This document shows positions 40,882 to 48,990 of a stretch of 64,000 nt of DNA, piece by piece (position 1 is the first letter of the stretch; the number at the start of each line of letters is the position of its first letter). Location of the stretch: NCBI GenBank assembly GCA_041918175.1, contig JAYRWE010000135.1, positions 1-64,000 of the forward strand, given 5' to 3'. Under the pieces are notes generated by a model that was not told where the DNA came from, searched no databases, and saw only the letters and a list, made by a program, of their open reading frames with translations. A program made the translations under genes and the position numbers. The DNA is from JABWAN01 sp041918175 (lineage in GTDB: Bacteria > Zhuqueibacterota > Zhuqueibacteria > Zhuqueibacterales > Zhuqueibacteraceae).

Positions 40882-43800
40882 ATGAAACTCGTTCGACAAG
40901 TCGGTTTGCTGCTGCTCGCGTTGTTCGGAAGCGCGCTGGCCCAACCGCGCCCGCCGCAATTGATCATCTCTCCGCGCGAAGCGCAAGTGCAACCCGGGCA
41001 AGGTCAACGCTTCGAAGCCGCGGCGTTTGATCCGAACGGCCAACCTTTGCGCATTGACGGCATCGTCTGGCAAGTGGTGCCGGATACGTTGGGCAAGATC
41101 ACGGAAGACGGCTTTTTCATGGCCGGGCGCAATGCGGGCAAAGGCAAAGTTGTGGCCCAAGCGAAGAGCATCGGCTTTCCCATGCCGTTCCTCGGTGAAG
41201 CAACAGTCATTGTCGGCCAGCCCGATGAGCATCGCATCGTGGTTATGGTTGTGCCGCAGCACGCGCTCCTTGCTCCCGGAGATACCGAAACTTTCCGTGT
41301 GCGCTTGCTGCATCCTTCCAACCTCGAAGTGCGCATCAAAAATATTCGTTGGCATGTTCGCCCCGGCAACTTCGGCGCGATTGACAGCGCGGGCGTTTTC
41401 ACTGCCGGTCAGAATTTCGGCGACGGCCTCGTTGTGGCTTTGGTTGAAACCGACAAAGGTGTGTTTAATGGCGAAGCCAAAGTGACCATTGCGCCGCGCG
41501 CGAGCGCAGCAATCAAAGGGCACGTCTCGCCGGCGAATGAAGACATTCGTTTGTTTGGCGTGGTGTGGGCCGAACGTCTCGGCGGTGATCGACCGTGGCG
41601 CGGCGAAGCCAAGATCGATTCCAACGGCAACTATTGCATCGGCAGATTGCTGCCCGGGCTTTACATCGTCAAAGCGCAAGCGCGCGGTTACTTGCCGGAG
41701 TTTTATCAAGACGCGCGGCACTATTCGCTCGCCAAGCCCTTGCAGGTCGCTGCCGAAGACACTGTCGAAGGCATCGATTTTAGTTTAGATGAAGGCGGCG
41801 TGATTAAAGGCATGATCACTTCCGACGTAGACACGTCCGCAATCGCCGGCGCGCACGTGTTTGCTGTGCATGTGATCACAAATGAAAAACACCACGCGCT
41901 TTCTCACGATGACGGCAGCTATGCGATTGAGGGCCTCAGCACGGGCAACGGCGCATATGCCGTGTTTGCGGAGGCTGAAGGCTATCGCGGCGAATTTTAC
42001 GACAACGCGAATAATTTGCTCAACGCAAAGCTGCTCTCTGTGGTTGAGGGCCAAAGCGTCGAGGGGATTGATTTGAGCCTCTCGCTGGGCAGTGCAATCA
42101 GCGGGCATGTGGTTGATGCCGTGAATGGTAATGCCGTGGTGAAGGCTGCGGTGCTCATCATCTCCGGCACAGCGCCGAACACGCAGCCGATGCGCATTGT
42201 GCATACGAACGAGGCCGGCGAATACATTGCGAGTGTTCGGCCCGGCTCGTATTACGTTGCGGTCGAAGCGCGCGGCTATCACAAAGAGTTTTATGACGCC
42301 GCTCGCGATCCGCGCAATGCCACGCTCGTGAAAGTCGTCGAGAATCAACACACAAGCGGCATTGATTTCAAACTCGATCCGTTAAGCTCGATTAGCGGCA
42401 CGGTGCTCGATCAAAACACGAAAGCGCCGATTGCCGGCGCAGTCGTGTTTGCGTTCCCGGAAAAACCCGGCAACACGACGCCGCCCAATCCGGCCGGGGC
42501 AAAGTTTCCATTGATCGGCAAAACCGATTCGCTGGGGCAATACAAAATTACCAACGTACCCAGCGGCAAATTTTTCGTGCTTGCCGAAGCGCGCGGCTAT
42601 TTGAACGAGTTTTGGCAAGAGGCCGCAGACGCAGCGCAGGCGAAACCGGTGGAAGTGCCGGAGAGCGGCGAGGTGAGCAATATTGATTTCACCCTTGAAA
42701 AAGGCGGCGCGATTTCGGGCCTCGTCGTTTCTGCGAGCGACGGTTCGCCCATTGGCGGCGCGCAAGTGTTGGCGTGGAGCAATGCCGGCGCAGCCCCCGC
42801 GCGTGTCGAAACTGCGCGTGACGGCAAATATCGCATCGGCGGTTTGCGCGCAGGCGAGTATTTGGTTTATGTTGAAGCCAAAGGTTTCAAGCCGCAATTT
42901 TTCGAAGGTGCAGACACGCGCGACAAAGCCACGCCCGTGAAAGTTGAAGCAGCAAGCGAAACGAGCGGCATTAATTTCAAACTGGAAAAGTTGGACGCAC
43001 GTCGCGGCGCGATTGCTGGCGTTGTCGTATCCGAGGCGGACGGCAATCCGATTGGCAATACACTCGTGCTCGCATTGCCCGTGCAAGCCGGACCGCCGGC
43101 ATTGGGCTTTGCCGATAATCTCGGTTCATATGAGATCAAAGGTCTCGCCCCGGGCAAGTATATTGTGCTTGCGGCCGCGCCGCATTTCGTCGCGGAGTAC
43201 TTTGACAACGTGCGCAATTGGCAGGAAGCGACAAAGATTGAAGTCGCCGCGGGGCGCGTTACGAGCGGCATTGATTTCAAACTTGCGCCCGCGCTGCGCG
43301 GTGCGTATCACATCAGCGGCACGATTACGCGCGGTGATAATCATCGCGGCGAGAGCAATGCCGTGATTTATGCGATGGAAAACGGCGTGCAAGTCGCCTC
43401 CGCGATTCCCGATGACCACGGCAACTATTTCATGAGCGGCGTGCCCGCGGGCGAATATAAAATCATGGCCACGGGCGCCGGCGGCACAGGCTATTTCGGC
43501 GGCAGCAATTTGAACAACGCGCAACTCGTGGCCGTCGGCAACGGCGTGAGCGCGAGCACGGTCAATCTCACATTGAACGGCGCGACGAGTGTTGCCGAGA
43601 CCACGGAGTTGCCGAAAAATTTCGCGCTTAAACAAAATTATCCGAACCCCTTCAATCCGGAAACGACCATTCCATATCAACTCGCGGATCGTAGCAAAGT
43701 GAGCTTGGTAATTTACAACGCGCTCGGGCAGGAAGTGCGCACGCTGCTTGCGACTACGCAAGATGCGGGTTCATATACCGCGCGTTGGGATGGGAAAGAT

Positions 43801-43893
43801 AATTTCGGAAAGCATCTTCCTTCGGGCGTGTATCTCTATCGCCTCCACGCCGGTGAGATGACGTTTACGAAGAAGATGATCTATTTGAGGTAG
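40882..43893 (+). CDS. Large secreted carboxypeptidase-regulatory-like repeat protein with C-terminal sorting domain
   Basis: The 1003-residue protein begins at an ATG with a strong AGGAGG site and a signal peptide (VGLLLLALFGSALAQ). Residues ~23-200 contain two Ig-like (Big_2-type) domains. From ~210 to ~900 come six or seven ~110-residue carboxypeptidase-regulatory-like units sharing GY..EFYD.A and SGIDFKL motifs, probably formed by internal duplication. The last ~90 residues from 914 (FALKQNYPNPFNPETTIPYQ ... SGVYLYRLHAG ... KKMIYLR) form the type IX secretion-like sorting domain of FCB bacteria. It is likely surface-exposed or secreted. A terminator follows, closing the signalling island. 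Confidence 0.92.
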   Translation: MKLVRQVGLLLLALFGSALAQPRPPQLIISPREAQVQPGQGQRFEAAAFDPNGQPLRIDGIVWQVVPDTLGKITEDGFFMAGRNAGKGKVVAQAKSIGFPMPFLGEATVIVGQPDEHRIVVMVVPQHALLAPGDTETFRVRLLHPSNLEVRIKNIRWHVRPGNFGAIDSAGVFTAGQNFGDGLVVALVETDKGVFNGEAKVTIAPRASAAIKGHVSPANEDIRLFGVVWAERLGGDRPWRGEAKIDSNGNYCIGRLLPGLYIVKAQARGYLPEFYQDARHYSLAKPLQVAAEDTVEGIDFSLDEGGVIKGMITSDVDTSAIAGAHVFAVHVITNEKHHALSHDDGSYAIEGLSTGNGAYAVFAEAEGYRGEFYDNANNLLNAKLLSVVEGQSVEGIDLSLSLGSAISGHVVDAVNGNAVVKAAVLIISGTAPNTQPMRIVHTNEAGEYIASVRPGSYYVAVEARGYHKEFYDAARDPRNATLVKVVENQHTSGIDFKLDPLSSISGTVLDQNTKAPIAGAVVFAFPEKPGNTTPPNPAGAKFPLIGKTDSLGQYKITNVPSGKFFVLAEARGYLNEFWQEAADAAQAKPVEVPESGEVSNIDFTLEKGGAISGLVVSASDGSPIGGAQVLAWSNAGAAPARVETARDGKYRIGGLRAGEYLVYVEAKGFKPQFFEGADTRDKATPVKVEAASETSGINFKLEKLDARRGAIAGVVVSEADGNPIGNTLVLALPVQAGPPALGFADNLGSYEIKGLAPGKYIVLAAAPHFVAEYFDNVRNWQEATKIEVAAGRVTSGIDFKLAPALRGAYHISGTITRGDNHRGESNAVIYAMENGVQVASAIPDDHGNYFMSGVPAGEYKIMATGAGGTGYFGGSNLNNAQLVAVGNGVSASTVNLTLNGATSVAETTELPKNFALKQNYPNPFNPETTIPYQLADRSKVSLVIYNALGQEVRTLLATTQDAGSYTARWDGKDNFGKHLPSGVYLYRLHAGEMTFTKKMIYLR

Positions 43894-43899
43894 GAGTTG

Positions 43900-43977
43900 G
43901 CTGGTTGCTGATTGACAAAACATATTTGTTTCTGCAACAAGAAACAGCAACCGGAAACCAGCAACAAGAAACCAGAA
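43900..43977. repeat. Imperfect inverted repeat
   Basis: GGCTGGTTGCTG on the left faces CAGCAACC and CCAGCAAC words on the right, with ACAAAACATATTTGTTTCTG in between. It follows the stop of the secreted protein and precedes the terminator. Confidence 0.5.
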
Positions 43978-44014
43978 TTTGGTCAAGTCACAGGCGAGAG
44001 TACTTGACCCGAAA

Positions 44015-44062
44015 CGGCCCCGGCTTGCTCACGCGAAGAGCAGTGTCGGGGCCGATTTTATT
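44015..44062 (+). terminator. Intrinsic terminator of the signalling island
   Basis: CGGCCCCG (44015-44022) pairs with CGGGGCCG (44047-44054), followed by ATTTTATTT. A shorter inner stem GCTC...GAGC is present. Confidence 0.8.
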
Positions 44063-44156
44063 TCGCGCAATGGAAGGAACGTTCAAAGAACGTTCGTAGT
44101 GATGCTTAATGAAATTTGACGATCAAATTCGGTAACGAGGCACACCACCCGTATCA

Positions 44157-44229
44157 TGTCATTCAGGAAGAATCTTTTTGAGCACTGGCATGAGTCCCCA
44201 GCGAGTAAAAAGATTCCTTCTGAATGACA
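44157..44229. repeat. Family-A palindromic repeat, intact copy with longer flanks
   Basis: It starts TGTCATTCAGGAAGAATC and ends AAAGATTCCTTCTGAATGACA minus its first base. The left flank (GACGATCAAATTCGGTAACG) and right flank (TTTGAAAGTCAAAACTCATT) are shared with flanks of other copies, so the unit may extend to roughly 44112-44273. The surrounding gap 43894-44328 holds no gene. Confidence 0.85.
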
Positions 44230-44328
44230 ATTCGTGGAGGTGATTTCCGGTTTTGAAAGTCAAAACTCATTAGGCATTTTATGTTGATCCACCTCAAACG
44301 CCTGAAGGCGTCGCTACGAGCGCTTCAT

Positions 44329-44895
44329 CTACTGCCCCATCAAATCGACCAAGCCCACGCCGAAGATGAACCCACCGAGTATGATCAAGCCTAAATACAC
44401 GCCGATAAAAATCACAAACGCAGTGACGGCATACGGCACTTGCTTATCGTTGGGCGTGGACATGAGCGTTGGCAAGCCGAGGTAAAATAGATATGCGGTA
44501 TAAAGCGCACCCACGGCCCAGATGAATTTGCCCACCACCGGCACAAAGTTCAACAAACCGGTCGCAAACACCGGCGTCGCGCCAAACGCCACGAGTTTGA
44601 GCGCGCGGCCTACATCCTTCTTGGAAGAAAATTTGTTGGAGAGCAGATTGATGAGATATGCGCCGCTATCCACGGCCACCAGCCCGATCACGTAGCTGAT
44701 AATCGCCGCGCGAATATTGAGCACGAGATTGGGATAACGGAAGAAGCTGATGAGATACCCCACCGCGGGCAACGCCACAATCCACACCACGTACTTCAGA
44801 AAAATTTGCGCATTGCTAATGCGCTCGTTGCGAATCTGCTCCCATTCCGCCTGCGGACTGAACAGCATATTGCCGAGCCGGTTGATGATATACAT
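44329..44895 (-). CDS. Yip1-domain membrane protein
   Basis: The 188-residue protein has a Yip1-type layout: N-terminal RLGNMLFSPQAEWEQIRNE, then about five hydrophobic helices with small-residue-rich turns (FGATPVFATGLLNFVPVVGK). Such proteins are inner-membrane proteins of unknown role in bacteria. A strong AAAGGAGGAAGC ribosome site precedes the ATG. A structured RNA candidate ends 150 bases upstream on the same strand; whether it controls this gene is not clear. Confidence 0.82.
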   Translation of the reverse strand: MYIINRLGNMLFSPQAEWEQIRNERISNAQIFLKYVVWIVALPAVGYLISFFRYPNLVLNIRAAIISYVIGLVAVDSGAYLINLLSNKFSSKKDVGRALKLVAFGATPVFATGLLNFVPVVGKFIWAVGALYTAYLFYLGLPTLMSTPNDKQVPYAVTAFVIFIGVYLGLIILGGFIFGVGLVDLMGQ

Positions 44896-45045
44896 GCTTC
44901 CTCCTTTGCGAATGGCACGAACATGAAAGCGGCTTTGATTTTAGGCGCGCGAAAGTAGTTTGGGGAAAGGGGAATGTCAAGATGGAAGTTGGGAGGGTTA
45001 AAATCACCGGCTGAAAAAGCAGCCATATGGCTGAATTTTCAGCCA

Positions 45046-45174
45046 AATAAAAAGAGGGGCTAGCCACAATGAGATCGGCGCTCTTGTAAACAAGATCATT
45101 CCACAAAGGGAAGTCCTGACGCCCTGGGACGAAGATCTCTTCCCAGTACTTGGACCGGTGGTCATAGCCCCTCT
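45046..45174 (-). ncRNA. Structured noncoding RNA candidate with own terminator
   Basis: On the minus strand a 10-bp closing stem AGAGGGGCTA/TAGCCCCTCT (45174-45165 with 45062-45053) is followed by TTTTTATTT. Within it lie CTGGGA...TCCCAG (45146-45141/45129-45124), TCTTGT..ACAAGA (45095-45082), GGTCC/GGACT and AATGA/TCATT pairs, giving a compact multibranched fold. A consensus-like -10 TATGAT lies at 45182-45177, so transcription would begin at the closing stem. It resembles no family I can name (not SRP, RNase P, tmRNA or a known riboswitch). A coding frame crosses it but has no ribosome site. Confidence 0.6.
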
Positions 45175-45202
45175 CAATCATACTTGGAGTATTGGATTTG
45201 GG

Positions 45203-45254
45203 GATTGATGGATTGTTGGATCAAAGACAGCAAAGCTCCAACAATCCATCAATC
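45203..45254. repeat. 18-bp perfect inverted repeat downstream of etfA
   Basis: GATTGATGGATTGTTGGA (45203-45220) is the exact reverse complement of TCCAACAATCCATCAATC (45237-45254). It has no T run, so it may be a repeat element or an mRNA 3-prime hairpin for etfA. Confidence 0.75.
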
Positions 45255-45270
45255 CATCACTCCAAACTTC

Positions 45271-46266
45271 TCACACACCTTTTGCTTCTTTGATTGCCGC
45301 GGTGAGCGCGGGCACGACTTCGAAAAGATCGCCAACAATACCGTAATCCGCAAGATCAAAAATTGGCGCGCGCTCGTCTTTGTTGATCGCCACAATCGTG
45401 CGCGCGCCTTTCATGCCGACAATGTGCTGAATCGCGCCGGAAATGCCGACGGCAACGTACAACTTCGGACTCACAGTTTGACCAGAGGAGCCGATCTGTC
45501 GATCAATCGGGAGCCAACCATCATCGCACACCGGGCGCGAGGCCGCGATTTCCGCGCCCATTGCTTTGGCCAGCTCTTCAACGACGGGCAGCTTGTCTTT
45601 CTCTTTAATGCCGCGACCGACGGATACGATGATGTCGGCTTTCGTGAGATCGACTTTGCCTTTCACGCCTTCAAAAATTTCGAGCACCTTCGTGCGAATG
45701 TTTACACTGGAAAGATCAAGCCCTGCCTCCGCAATCGCAGCACTGCCGCCTCTTTGCAGCTTATCACTGCTAATCGCGCCGGCTTGAAAGCTGACGAAAT
45801 ATGGCGCGCCGTTCTGCGAAGTGAAAGAATAGTCCGCATTGATTTTGCCTTGAAAGGCTTGCCGCACGAACACAAGCGAACCGCTTTCATTGCGATAGCC
45901 GATGCAATCGCCAATCAACGGACGATTGCACGCCGTTGCCAGCTTGGGCAGATAATCGCGCGCTTGATACGAGTGGCCGACGAGCACATACGCCGGAGAA
46001 GTTTTTTCGATAAACATTTTCGCCGCGGAGCTGAAGCCGTCGGGCGTATAAACCGCGAGTTCTTTATTCTCTGCGAACGCTGCGCTTTTGATTTGTGCCG
46101 TCGCCGCTTCTTTCGCCGCGGCAGAAGCATTTTGTCCGAGCACGAGCGCACGCACTTCCATAGTCATGCTCGCGCCAAGCTCTTGCCCTGCGGCCAACGC
46201 TTCCCAACCGATGCGGCTCACTTTGCCGTCGTTTTGTTCGACTATCACCAAAATTCCGTTTGCCAT
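45271..46266 (-). CDS. etfA: Electron transfer flavoprotein alpha subunit
   Basis: EtfA with EtfB takes electrons from acyl-CoA dehydrogenases to the quinone pool. The 331-residue protein has the N-terminal domain (ILVIVEQNDGKVSRIGWEAL), YVLVGHSYQARDYLPKLA, and the FAD-binding C-terminal half: SVGRGIKEKD, GAEIAASRPVCDDGWLP, RQIGSSGQTVSPKLYVAVGISGAIQH in pieces, and INKDERAPIFDLADYGIVGD. The ATG at 46266 has GGAGAGC upstream. It is separated from etfB by an inserted toxin-antitoxin remnant, though the strand and order are kept. Confidence 0.96.
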   Translation of the reverse strand: MANGILVIVEQNDGKVSRIGWEALAAGQELGASMTMEVRALVLGQNASAAAKEAATAQIKSAAFAENKELAVYTPDGFSSAAKMFIEKTSPAYVLVGHSYQARDYLPKLATACNRPLIGDCIGYRNESGSLVFVRQAFQGKINADYSFTSQNGAPYFVSFQAGAISSDKLQRGGSAAIAEAGLDLSSVNIRTKVLEIFEGVKGKVDLTKADIIVSVGRGIKEKDKLPVVEELAKAMGAEIAASRPVCDDGWLPIDRQIGSSGQTVSPKLYVAVGISGAIQHIVGMKGARTIVAINKDERAPIFDLADYGIVGDLFEVVPALTAAIKEAKGV

Positions 46267-46277
46267 CTTGCTCTCCA

Positions 46278-46765
46278 TTAGGGTTTTCCTGATAGAATTC
46301 TCTTAATCAAAGAATCACCGATTCTGAAGCCGTGCGTTTTTAGTCTCTCCAGCAGCAGAGGGAGATCGATCTCCAAACCTTTCTCTCGCGCCAACAAAAG
46401 AACGCCGATCGTGCCGGTGACGTTCAACTCCAAGATTTGAGCTTTTGCTCGCGCGCGCCGTTCATCGAGTAAAAGTAAATCCGCTTGCCGCGCCATTGCG
46501 AGCGCAATCGCTTCGGCCTCGCCTTTGTCTAGATCAGCTTGAGTGTGGATAGCATCGCGGATGGTGCCACGTTTTCCACGTGCATCCACCCCGAGCTTAT
46601 TCCTTTTGTGACTTCGTCCGAGCCGATGCGATTCGCGCCCTGAACGACGATCTCATCATAACCCGCCGCGGGAATGATGATCTCGCCGAAAAGCCTCTGC
46701 AGCAAATCAATGCGACCGATAAAAGACAGCCCGAGCAAAGGTGTCGTGTTAGAAACAACGCTCAT
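46278..46765 (-). pseudogene. Frameshifted DUF3368 PIN-like toxin
   Basis: Two overlapping minus-strand frames together make one DUF3368 protein. The first (from 46765) gives VVSNTTPLLGLSFIGRIDLL and IIIPAAGYDEIVVQGANR; the second supplies the rest: ADLDKGEAEAIALAMARQAD, LLLLDERRARAKA and the C-terminal GDSLIKRILSG. The switch of frame occurs near 46540-46575 (around the codons for WMHVENVAPS) and needs a single-base insertion or deletion. The first frame stops at TAG. The toxin is thus probably inactive unless a sequencing error is involved. It overlaps the UPF0175 antitoxin by 4 bases (ATGA). Confidence 0.82.
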
Positions 46766-47061
46766 GCTTTATCGGACTCCGCAGTTAGAAAACGTTCTAG
46801 CGCAGCATGGTCTGCTTCATAATCCTCCTCGGTGTATTCTATAACGGGCATTTTGCGGTCGACGAGCATTTGCCAAAAGCTCAAGCGGTCAATACCGGCT
46901 ATGCTCGCCGCTTTGCCCAAGGCCAGTCGCCCATCGGCATAAAGCTCAACCGCGAAATCGCGGGCCGCGCGTTTGCGCAATTCTTTACCGTTCAACCCGG
47001 AGGATTGTAAAGCCCAATAGATATCTTCGGGCAATTTCATTTCCAATGTGATCGTGTTCAT
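46762..47061 (-). CDS. UPF0175 antitoxin
   Basis: The 99-residue protein matches UPF0175: ITLEMKLPEDIYWAL, then RKRAARDFAVELYADGRLAL and GKAASIAGIDRLSFWQMLVD with the helix-turn-helix-like core, ending in a D/E-rich Y.E.D tail. UPF0175 proteins act as DNA-binding antitoxins for DUF3368 PIN nucleases. The gene begins 10 bases after etfB's stop and overlaps the broken toxin, so it may still be transcribed with etf. With its partner broken it may be a leftover or a solitary regulator. Confidence 0.85.
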   Translation of the reverse strand: MNTITLEMKLPEDIYWALQSSGLNGKELRKRAARDFAVELYADGRLALGKAASIAGIDRLSFWQMLVDRKMPVIEYTEEDYEADHAALERFLTAESDKA

Positions 47062-47071
47062 ATCAAACCTC

Positions 47072-47845
47072 TCAAATCACCTTCGCTTCATTCTTCAATT
47101 TCTCCGCAAGCTGCGCGGCCACGCTCTTCGCGTCGCCGGTGAGCATTTGCGTGCGCTTGGTTTTTACCGGCACGTACATCTTGTGCAGCTTCACGCCGCC
47201 GCCGGCATTGAGATCAACGCCGGTACTCGCGAGTGTCATCTCTTGCATCGGCTTTTTCTTCGCGGCCATGATGCCTTTGATTGTCGCATAACGAATCGGC
47301 GCATAGCCCGATTGCACGGTGAGCACCGCGGGCATGGGCAATTCGATATATTGAAACCAACCGCTCTCCAACTCGCGTTTGATTTTGAATTGGCTGCCAT
47401 TGACTTGAATCTCCATCACCAACGTCGCGTGCGGCATGCCGAGCAGTTCCGCGAGCACCACGCCTGTTTGCCCGAAGCCCGCATCATCGGATTGCAAACC
47501 CGTAAGCACAAGATCGGGATTCTCCGGCTTGATCGCCGCGGCTAAAACTTTCGCCGTGGTGAATGGATCCGCGAGCGGCGCTTCGTGATTGATCACAATC
47601 GCGCGATCCGCGCCCTTCGCGAGCGCCTGTTGAATCGCTTGTTTCGCGCGGGCTGCGCCGATGCACGCGACGATCACTTCGCCGCCGTGTTGCTCTTTTA
47701 AACGCAACGCGGCTTCGAGGCCATAGTGATCGCTTTCATTGATTTCGAAATTCAAATTGTTTTCCTCCACCCAAAGATGGTCGCCGCTGATTTTAAGCTG
47801 CGAGTCTTTGAGGGAAACTTGCTTCATGCAGAGAATGATTTTCAC
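47072..47845 (-). CDS. etfB: Electron transfer flavoprotein beta subunit
   Basis: The 257-residue protein begins VKIILCMKQVSLKDSQLKIS and has the AMP-binding beta-subunit motifs INESDHYGLEAALRLKE, CIGAARAKQAIQQALAKGAD, DLVLTGLQSDDAGFGQTGVV and the loop VQSGYAPIRYATIKGIMAAK. The GTG at 47845 with GGAG upstream is the likely start; an 18-residue in-frame extension is not family-like. It is the first gene of an etfB-etfA unit interrupted by a toxin-antitoxin remnant. It supports the acyl-CoA dehydrogenase at 50005. Confidence 0.95.
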   Translation of the reverse strand: MKIILCMKQVSLKDSQLKISGDHLWVEENNLNFEINESDHYGLEAALRLKEQHGGEVIVACIGAARAKQAIQQALAKGADRAIVINHEAPLADPFTTAKVLAAAIKPENPDLVLTGLQSDDAGFGQTGVVLAELLGMPHATLVMEIQVNGSQFKIKRELESGWFQYIELPMPAVLTVQSGYAPIRYATIKGIMAAKKKPMQEMTLASTGVDLNAGGGVKLHKMYVPVKTKRTQMLTGDAKSVAAQLAEKLKNEAKVI

Positions 47846-47930
47846 GTGACTCTCCTGCTTATCTTTGGTGATCAAATTTAAATGAGCACGATTTACCACT
47901 CACAACCTGGAACCCAACAAGAAAAGCTCA

Positions 47931-48017
47931 TCCACCGAACTTCACCGAAATCACCGAGTGTCGCCGAAGAAAGGCTTTTTTCGGCGAAGCTCGGTGTCTT
48001 CGGTGTCTTTCGGTGGA
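47931..48017. repeat. 43-bp imperfect inverted repeat
   Basis: TCCACCGAAC... through CGCCGAAGAAAG on the left is mirrored by CTTTTTTCGGCG ... TCGGTGGA on the right with a few mismatches and a two-base loop. Nearby (48067-48115) the words CGCGAATGAA and TTCGCGTTCATT also form a palindrome. The 280-base gap holds no gene. Confidence 0.7.
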
Positions 48018-48124
48018 AAAAATCTTTTTGGTTTTTTTGTAACGATCAAGCCGTAAGGATATTACCGTAACCGCGAATGAAAAACATTCGCGTTCATTGG
48101 CGTTGATTCGCGATTAAAACGATT

Positions 48125-48769
48125 TCATGCCGCGTGCGGCACGACATAAAACAAAATGGCGAAGTAATGACAAGCACTGCCCGTGAGCACGAAGAGATGC
48201 CAAATCGCGTGATGATACGGCAGCTTTTTCCATACATAAAAAATGACGCCCAAGCTATAAGCCAATCCGCCCGCTATGATCAGCAGGAATCCTTCGAGTG
48301 CAATGTTCGCGAGCAGCGGCTTCATCACAAAGAGCGCGAGCCAGCCCATGCCGAGATAACCAAGCGTGGATAGAATTTTAAAACGTCCGATGAAGAAAAT
48401 TTTGAACACCACGCCCGACAACGCCAAGCCCCACAGCAGCGCGAAAAAAGTCCAACCGAGTGGGCCATTCAAAGTGATGAGCAGAAACGGCGTGTATGTG
48501 CCCGCGATCATAACGTAGATCGCCGCGTGATCAAGCGTGCGCAGAAGCCTGCGGAGCGTGTCGCGCGGAATGGCGTGATACAAAGTCGAAGTTGTGTACA
48601 GCGCAATCGTGCTCGCGCCGTAAATGCTGCAACTCAGCCAATGCCATGCGTTGCTGCTGGCAGCGGCAGCACTGATCAAAACCGGCGTGCCCACCAAACT
48701 GAGCAACAGCCCGAAGCCGTGCGTGAGCGAGTTGGCCAGTTCTTCATAAAAAGTTGTTTGCAGATTCAA
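48125..48769 (-). CDS. Hemolysin III / PAQR-family membrane protein
   Basis: The 214-residue protein has seven hydrophobic helices and family motifs: EELANSLTHGFGLLLS, YHAIPRDTLRRLLRTLDHAA, TYTPFLLI and near the end YHHAIWHLFVLTGSACHYFA, in which the His residues are the zinc-site residues of PAQR-like (HlyIII) enzymes. The TTG at 48769 has AAAGGCGG upstream and overlaps the stop of an etfB fragment (TTGA). The function is likely lipid or envelope related and not proven haemolytic. Confidence 0.88.
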   Translation of the reverse strand: MNLQTTFYEELANSLTHGFGLLLSLVGTPVLISAAAASSNAWHWLSCSIYGASTIALYTTSTLYHAIPRDTLRRLLRTLDHAAIYVMIAGTYTPFLLITLNGPLGWTFFALLWGLALSGVVFKIFFIGRFKILSTLGYLGMGWLALFVMKPLLANIALEGFLLIIAGGLAYSLGVIFYVWKKLPYHHAIWHLFVLTGSACHYFAILFYVVPHAA

Positions 48770-48867
48770 ATAGACCGCCTTTGTTGATGATACGGATTGT
48801 CGCCGCTAATTTTGACCTGCGAATCGTTGAGCGGGACCTGCTTCATGGAGATGATGATTTTCATCAT
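48766..48867 (-). pseudogene. etfB N-terminal remnant
   Basis: Starting from ATG 48867 with GGAGAGC upstream, the frame reads MKIIISMKQVPLNDSQVKIS then GD and is then unrelated until a TGA at 48766. It lines up with the first ~24 residues of EtfB at 47845 (KIILCMKQVSLKDSQLKISG). The rest of the second etfB copy has been lost or replaced by the haemolysin-III gene, which starts at the same spot. Confidence 0.8.
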
Positions 48868-48990
48868 TGCTCTCCATTTGAGTTTCATCGCGTTGTTATC
48901 GCGAAACGATGTGACTTTTTAGGGGCTTTGCATTTCACAGGAAAAAACGCAAAATAATCCAATGATGACTGATAAAGGTTTGGCTTTTTA

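Noticed and set aside
44816..45181. 121-residue minus frame across the RNA candidate
   Set aside because: It lacks a ribosome site, runs through the terminator, and overlaps the Yip1 gene; the palindromic ends fit an RNA better.
45203..45254. etfA intrinsic terminator
   Set aside because: The stem is perfect but no T run follows on the minus strand, so it is listed as a repeat only.
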